Source of the DNA: Candidatus Faecousia faecipullorum
GTDB lineage: Bacteria; Bacillota; Clostridia; Oscillospirales; Oscillospiraceae
Reading direction: 5' to 3'
DNA length: 12,864 bases
Assembly: GCA_018710805.1 (NCBI GenBank)
Contig: DVJG01000142.1
Coordinates: 1 to 12,864 of the forward strand
Shown here: positions 1-5,000 of the stretch, piece by piece
Layout: each line of letters begins with the position of its first letter
How positions within the stretch are numbered: position 1 is the stretch's first letter
Notes under the pieces: generated by a model
Databases searched by the model: none
Told to the model about the DNA's origin: nothing
Seen by the model: only the letters and a program-made list of their open reading frames with translations
Made by a program: the position numbers and the translations under genes

Positions 1-16
1 TCAGAAAAAGAGGACC

Positions 17-127
17 TTAGAATTCACGGGCGGAACGCTTTTTCACGAAGAAGGCTACCATGCAGACCACGCAAACGGTCAGCAGCAGCACATAGGGCAG
101 GGAATCCAGCATGATGCCGGTGTCAAC
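17..127 (-). other. Non-canonical sortase sorting signal of the pilin (VDTG)
   Basis: Codes for residues 301-336: VDTG, then IMLDSLPY, a hydrophobic segment and the basic tail KKRSAREF. The layout (short motif, membrane segment, positive tail at the extreme C-terminus) is that of a sortase substrate. It aligns with the FctA tail, where the motif is EVPTG. The Pro is Asp here. The adhesin upstream has the same arrangement (IDTG). Confidence 0.75.
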
Positions 128-1027
128 AGTGACTTCTTTGTGGTTTGTGATGGTAACAGTATCGGGATTGCTGTCGATCTTTTTGTTTGTTTCATCGCTG
201 TAGGTCGTGGTGGTAGTGTAACCGTCATTTCTGTAGTCCTCTTCCTCTACGGTATACGTCACACCGTAGGGCAGATTTGCAATGGTGAAGGTTTCACCGT
301 GCTTCAGATAAAAGTCCGCAGGGGTACCAACAGAGATGGTAGAAGCAGAAGTGTCGGTTGTACCGTCTGTAAGCTTGGAGCCGCCGGTAACAGGATAGGA
401 AGTAGCATGGTTTTTTCCGCCCTCTCCTGTGAGGGTAACGGTGATTTTAAAATACCGGTTCCGGTCACCCATGTTGCCGGTAACATTTTTGGTTACCGCC
501 AGGCTGCCTGCGGAGTAGGTGTTCTCAAAGGAGCCGCTCTTGACGTCAGTCTGACCATCTTTGTTAGAATCTTCAAGGGTAGTGGTGACAAAGGCAACAT
601 AGTATTGGTCATCATTATCAAGTGCAACGGTCACTTTCATCTTCAGGGTCTTACTATCATAGGTAACGCCAGCTTGCGTACCAGCTGTCTGTTTCACATC
701 ATAGGTATAGATACCAACAGAAGGCCAAGTAATGCCCGAAAGGGGTACAGTAACCTGTTTTGTTACGCCGGCTGCAGTTGCCGCTCCCTCCGCGAAATCA
801 ATTGTAACGGGGGAAATCGCAGGTGCGGAAACGCCTTCGGCAGCATCCGCTACTATCCCATTGGAAAACGTAAATGTAAAGGTCTCCGCCGGGGAGGTTG
901 TGCCGTCATTTGCCAACTTGTAGATCACATTAAAGCTTGCATCTCGATTGGCTGCCGTTGCAAACGCTGTGGCGCTGAGGGACAGGACCATGGCCAGAGC
1001 CATGATTAGAGCTAACAGTTTTTTCAT
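17..1027 (-). CDS. FctA-like major (backbone) pilin, sortase substrate
   Basis: Predicted secreted pilus shaft subunit of 336 residues. Residues 1-23 form a signal peptide (MKKLLAL, hydrophobic core, ATAFA cleavage area). Two beta-rich domains follow, like group A Streptococcus Spy0128/FctA as I recall it. Domain 1 (about 30-171) has Lys37 and Asn169 ('FENTY') but Gln113 where the catalytic Glu is expected. Domain 2 (about 174-297) has Lys180, Glu262 and Asn295, a full isopeptide triad. The C-terminus has V-D-T-G (301-304), a hydrophobic stretch (about 309-328) and a KKR tail: a sorting signal with Asp replacing the Pro of EVPTG. Lys163, six residues before Asn169, could be the inter-subunit linkage lysine. 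I chose the start at 1027 because AGGAGG lies 8 bases upstream; an ATG at 1033 is only 2 bases from it. The gene follows the SipA-like gene after 117 bases. No terminator is visible before the window edge, so the operon probably continues into a sortase gene. Confidence 0.88.
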   Translation of the reverse strand: MKKLLALIMALAMVLSLSATAFATAANRDASFNVIYKLANDGTTSPAETFTFTFSNGIVADAAEGVSAPAISPVTIDFAEGAATAAGVTKQVTVPLSGITWPSVGIYTYDVKQTAGTQAGVTYDSKTLKMKVTVALDNDDQYYVAFVTTTLEDSNKDGQTDVKSGSFENTYSAGSLAVTKNVTGNMGDRNRYFKITVTLTGEGGKNHATSYPVTGGSKLTDGTTDTSASTISVGTPADFYLKHGETFTIANLPYGVTYTVEEEDYRNDGYTTTTTYSDETNKKIDSNPDTVTITNHKEVTVDTGIMLDSLPYVLLLTVCVVCMVAFFVKKRSAREF

Positions 1028-1035
1028 GTTCATTT

Positions 1036-1041
1036 CCTCCT
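1036..1041 (-). promoter_or_regulatory. Ribosome binding site of the pilin gene
   Basis: Perfect AGGAGG on the minus strand. It sits 8 bases before the ATG at 1027 and only 2 bases before the ATG at 1033. This fixes the pilin start at 1027 (MKKLLAL...) and rejects the longer readings upstream. Confidence 0.85.
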
Positions 1042-1129
1042 GAAACAAATTTTGGATATTCATAGGCTGCTTACCCAAATAGAGTACAATGTCGGGCTGC
1101 CGTGCCGCCCTCATGCAGAGAGGTGAGAG

Positions 1130-1162
1130 CGGAGGCCTTGGGGGCTAGAGCCCCCTTCTCCG
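1130..1162 (-). promoter_or_regulatory. GC-rich hairpin spanning the stop of the SipA-like gene, before the pilin gene
   Basis: On the minus strand the core is GGGGGC, loop TCTA, GCCCCC (1155-1140). An outer stem CGGAG/CTCCG (1162-1158 with 1134-1130) lies across an unpaired AA on one side and AAGGC on the other. The TAG stop of the upstream gene falls at the loop/3' arm (1147-1145). No U-run follows, so it is not an intrinsic terminator. It could be an RNA stability or processing element that raises pilin mRNA relative to upstream genes; this role is inference. The rest of the 117-base gap (1028-1144) shows no convincing promoter. Confidence 0.5.
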
Positions 1163-1696
1163 GAGAATGGTTATGACCTTTCCCTGGATGTTTTTGACAG
1201 GCACCGGGCCAAAGTCCCGGCTGTCGGTGCTTTGGGTCCGGTAGTCCCCTAAGATGAACACGGCATCGTCGGGGAGGCGCAGGGGGTACTCAAACCCTTC
1301 TTTTGCATAGGTGGGATACATGATTTCTCCGCCTTGGGCGGTACCGTTTACCAACATGGTGCCGGTGTCATCCAGGGTCACCACGTCCGTACAGTTGGCG
1401 GCAATGCGTCCAATGGCGAGCTTGCCGTCCTGTTCGTAGAGGACCACGTCGCCTTTGCTGTAGTTCTTTTGGAGCAGGAAGGTCAGGGCCAGGTCCCCGT
1501 CTTTCAGAGCGGGGAACATAGCGTTTCCTGTAACCTGGGTGAAGGAGAAGACCTGGGTGAGCAGAATGTAGGCCACCAGAACCACCGCCAGGATGCGTCC
1601 CAAAAGGGCCAGTCCGTCTTCACGGTCCAGGGCCGCATCTCTGCGGCGGCGGATAATGGGCGTCAGGGAATCAAAGGAAGTCGTCTGGTTCTGCAT
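1145..1696 (-). CDS. SipA-like signal peptidase I homologue lacking the catalytic dyad; probable pilus assembly factor
   Basis: A 183-residue S26-family protein with a cytoplasmic basic N-terminus (IIRRRRD), one membrane segment (about 30-50) and an extracellular domain. Box B, normally GxSMxP, reads GNAMFP, so the nucleophile Ser is Ala59. The block that normally carries the general-base Lys (K-R-V) reads IGRI, so that Lys is Gly96. The later motif GDxRxxSxDSRxFG is kept (149-163, with Tyr in place of the usual Asn). Loss of Ser and Lys is known from streptococcal SipA/LepA proteins of FCT pilus loci, which are needed for pilus polymerisation without peptidase activity; the same role is inferred here. 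The gene sits between adhesin and pilin, as in those loci. The start at 1696 is supported by GGAAGGAG 7 bases upstream. The open frame extends to 1864, but that part is an alternate frame of the small gene. Its first 26 bases overlap the end of that gene, suggesting translational coupling. Confidence 0.87.
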   Translation of the reverse strand: MQNQTTSFDSLTPIIRRRRDAALDREDGLALLGRILAVVLVAYILLTQVFSFTQVTGNAMFPALKDGDLALTFLLQKNYSKGDVVLYEQDGKLAIGRIAANCTDVVTLDDTGTMLVNGTAQGGEIMYPTYAKEGFEYPLRLPDDAVFILGDYRTQSTDSRDFGPVPVKNIQGKVITILRRRGL

Positions 1697-1937
1697 GGGA
1701 CTTCTCCTTCCGGGATTCTTCCAGCAGGGCGTCAAACCTTGCCCGTTCGGCGGAGAGAGCCGCTTCATACAGGGCGTTGAGTTCGCCGATTTTCTTCCAA
1801 ACGTCGGCCTCGCTGACCCCCAGAATGCAGCGGCGGAACCGGACCTTCTTGAGCCAGGGACCAATGGCCTCCTGGGCGTGATTCAATGGCGCTTGGGTTT
1901 CCGCGGAGGGGCGGGAGGCCCCGGCGTATTTTCTCAT
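1671..1937 (-). CDS. Small unrecognised protein of the pilus operon, helical/coiled-coil-like
   Basis: An 88-residue protein with no signal peptide or membrane segment, hence probably cytoplasmic. The first 25 residues are low in structure. Residues 32-47 (VRFRRCILGVSEADVW) lead into a charged stretch of about 30 residues (KKIGELNALYEAAL..., to about 76) with heptad-like spacing of Ile/Leu/Tyr/Ala. The 'FRR..LGVSEADVW..I..L...Y' pattern loosely resembles the N-terminal motif of DivIVA-type proteins, but I do not assign it to that family. It starts 5 bases after the adhesin stop, with GGGAGG inside the adhesin's last codons, and its end overlaps the SipA-like gene by 26 bases. This tight packing argues that it is real and co-translated. 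A role in positioning or regulating pilus assembly at the inner face of the membrane is only a guess. Confidence 0.72.
   Translation of the reverse strand: MRKYAGASRPSAETQAPLNHAQEAIGPWLKKVRFRRCILGVSEADVWKKIGELNALYEAALSAERARFDALLEESRKEKSHAEPDDFL
1704..1711 (-). promoter_or_regulatory. Ribosome binding site of the SipA-like gene
   Basis: GGAAGGAG on the minus strand, 7 bases before the ATG at 1696, inside the coding region of the upstream small gene. It decides between the start at 1696 and longer in-frame starts up to 1864, which lack such a site. Confidence 0.8.
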
Positions 1938-1942
1938 ATGCC

Positions 1943-2053
1943 TCAGTCCTCCCTGCGCCGCTTGCGGCTCTTAAGCAGCACCACGCCGCCGATTACAACC
2001 ACTGCCAAAATAAGAATGTAGGGCAGGGTATCCAGAATGACGCCGGTGTCAAT
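1943..2053 (-). other. Non-canonical sortase sorting signal of the adhesin (IDTG)
   Basis: Codes for residues 1796-1831: IDTG, then VILDTLPY, a hydrophobic run to about 1822, and the basic tail KSRKRRRED. It matches the pilin tail residue for residue in the pattern [IV]DTG[IV].LD[ST]LPY. Both are therefore probably read by the same sortase. Confidence 0.75.
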
Positions 2054-5000
2054 GTCCATGTCCTTGTGGTTGGTGAAAACTACAGACTTGTCGGCTTCCA
2101 TTTCTGTATTACCAATGCTGACCGTTACAGCCTTTCCGTTATCCACAGAAGAGTTCCCATCGATTGTGATAGAGGTGGTATAATCCGCTGCTCCGGTTTC
2201 GGTGAGGGTAATTTCGTCACCTTTCTGTACTCGCAGGGTGATGGATTGACCATTGCGAAGGGTGAATCCACCATTATATTCCTCCAGGGTACCGTTGCCT
2301 TTGACGATTTGGATGGGATTATTCTGCTGCGAGGCCGCCGTGAAGGAGAAGGGCTCAGAGAAGATTGCCATATTGCCCGTTACCTTCTTCGTGACGGTCA
2401 CGTCCACAAATTCACGGACATTTTCGATCTCTACCATTTTAGAGTCTGCATCAGCATGAAGCGTTGTCCATCCGCTGCCGGATTGCTTCTCCATGGTGAT
2501 CGTGTTGCCGCTGACAGTGACCCGATAGAGGTCGTCCTTGAGGGTGTAGCCTGCTGGGGTGTAATGCTCCACCATGTAATACTGGCCGCCTTGCAGGTTG
2601 TTGAAAACCACGTGGGGATTGGAAACGGCTGTAAAAGGATCACCGAATCCTTCAATTACATTGTGACCGGCGTGTTCGCCTGTTCCCTCTGTAACTGTGG
2701 GGACCTCTGTGGCATTGGCAGGAATCGTATAGAGGTAGAAGAATACCTGTGATAGACCCTGGCCATTCTGATCCACCTTCCGGAAGCGCAGCGTGCCGGT
2801 GTCACGTTCGTTGGTCACCGTCAGGTAAATGCCGGCTGCTTTGGACAGGTCTTCGGTTTTCTGTCCGTTGGCGTCACGGTATTCCATGGGGAGGGTTTTA
2901 ACATCATAGAAGCGGTAGCCGTCTGGTTCAGTGCTGGAGTAATTCCAGTCGCCAATCTTGTCCTCGCGGATGGTATACTCAGCCCGCTTACCGTTGATGT
3001 ATACAGGCACCCGGGTGGTGAAGGTGTGACGCCAGGCGTTTCTTTCTTCCAGTTCAGCCGTAAACCCATTGAGCAGAGGCTGACCATCGTAATAAACGGA
3101 AACACTGACCGGGGTGTTTTCATGATCCAGCCACTGCTTCTCCACGATCAGGGGTAGAACGGGAGAATAGTTTTTGACCGTGAGCTCCATTTCATTGGTG
3201 CTGACAAACTTGTCTCCCTTTTCTGCCGCTGCGCTTGTGATCTGTTTGCCATCTGTATCCAGGGTAACCGTAATGTCGCCTGGATTGTCATAGCCAACTG
3301 GCACCTCCTCCTGGAAGATGTAGGTCGTGCTGTGTGCCAGTTTCAGATAGATTTGGCCGGAGCCATCGGTGACGACCTTGCTGTCCGGGACGAGGTTACC
3401 ATCCGCCCGGTGAATGGAATACCTGCCGGGACCTGCAGAATACAGAGTCACTGGGGTTTCGTTTTCGTCCAGCACTGTAAAGGAGATGTTCGGCATGGTC
3501 TGACCCGTCAGGGCATCTATCTTCTTCAGGGTTATAACACCGGGCTGGGTGTAGGTGTTCAGGAAGGATACCGTCTGAACCTCGTTTATCTGCGAGGCTT
3601 GGCCGGTGACCAATGCAGAATCGCCATTTTTCCATCCGGCGGTGTTTTGGTCAGCTTGGCGAGAGTTTTTGACCTGGTATTCCGCAGTGGTCTTAATGCC
3701 ATTTTGGGTGTATTCGTATCCCTCCTCTGTTACCGTATAATCCCGGTACTGATCCACCGGGATATCCCAGGTGTAAGTGATGTCATCATCCGATTCTGCA
3801 TCCGTCAGACCCAACGTTCTGTTGCCATGGGGCGATTCGCTGCCATCACTTGTGTCCGTGGTAACATCAATGGAAAAGCCCGCTTTGGCGGCTTCAATGG
3901 CATCGGGGTTGCCGGCAAAAGTTTTGGTGATTCGCATATTACCGGTTTTTGCAACCAGAACGCCATCAATATGCCAGCCGTCCGTTTTATCGTACTTAAA
4001 GACGTGCCACTTGATGGTAAATTTGGTATCCGTCAGGTCACTTGCCGCCACATCTTTCCCGTTGAGCTGAATATGCCCCGTTCCGTCTTCCACCATGCTG
4101 CGGATGTGCTGTAAGACATCTTCATCGTTAGGAAAGTCCACTTGGAAGGTGTATGTGGTTCCATTATCTGCTGTCTTTTCATATCCGTTTGTAAGCTTAT
4201 TGTATATTTCGCTGTGAATCGCATTCAGGTCATCGCCGGTGGACTGACCAAGAATATAATACTGATCTGGATTATTTGGATTCTTTTGAATACCTACGCC
4301 GGACTTCATTGCGTCATTTCCCGAAACACCGCAGTCGCTGACAAATACGGAACTTGTAAAAACATCTGAATTGAGTCCGCTGTCCCAGTGGGTGCTGCCC
4401 TCGGGAACGGCTCCAATAGAGACGAAGAAATTCACCAGGGTGTTGTTCTTATGATCTGCCTCATGGCCGGTTTGGGTCTCCCACTTGGCTGTGAAGGTGA
4501 TCTCTGTTTTGCCGTTCGGAATGGTGTAGTATTCACCAATCTGATGCACCTGATTGTCGGCATCACATAACCAGCCTTGGAAGGTTGCCTGGCCCAAATA
4601 TCTGCCGCTTTCGAAGAAGTAGCTCTGCTGGCTGGGGGCACGGACGGAATGGGGATTGGCGCTGGGCTGAACCCAGGTAAAGACCTGCTGGCCTTCAATA
4701 TTGGGGGCACCATAGTCCGGGTCGCTGGGCGGCGGGTCCAGGTTCATAATGTAAGTGATTCTGACCTCGCCCTTTTTTAAGGCCGGGGAAATAATGTAGG
4801 GCTGGCTAATGCTCTCGATAGTGAAAACAGTGGTATCTCCTCGGGGCACACCATGGACAACCGTCTCATCTTTGCCCACGCACTCCCATACCACACCTGG
4901 GCCGTTCTTCACGGTTACGGTCGCTGTCCGGCCTTTGAGGGTATAGGTGGTTGCAGGCAGCTCATCCTTTTCATATACCTGATGGGCAGGGTCCTGAACC

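Noticed and set aside
140..1009. Long open frame on the plus strand (289 codons) opposite the pilin gene
   Set aside because: It lies entirely inside the pilin coding region, has no signal peptide or family motif, and all supported genes run on the minus strand.
1028..1114. Longer pilin start at 1114 or 1033
   Set aside because: The AGGAGG at 1041-1036 fits only the ATG at 1027, which also begins a standard signal peptide.
1028..1130. Possible promoter before the pilin (TTGTAC ... TATGAA)
   Set aside because: Poor match at both boxes and a 19-base spacer; not enough to call.
1697..1864. N-terminal extension of the SipA-like gene up to 1864
   Set aside because: This stretch is an alternate frame of the 88-residue gene; the extension has no family similarity and a good ribosome site precedes 1696.
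1886..2752. Plus-strand open frame of 288 codons across the adhesin end
   Set aside because: It crosses the adhesin/small gene boundary antisense, without motifs or supporting signals.
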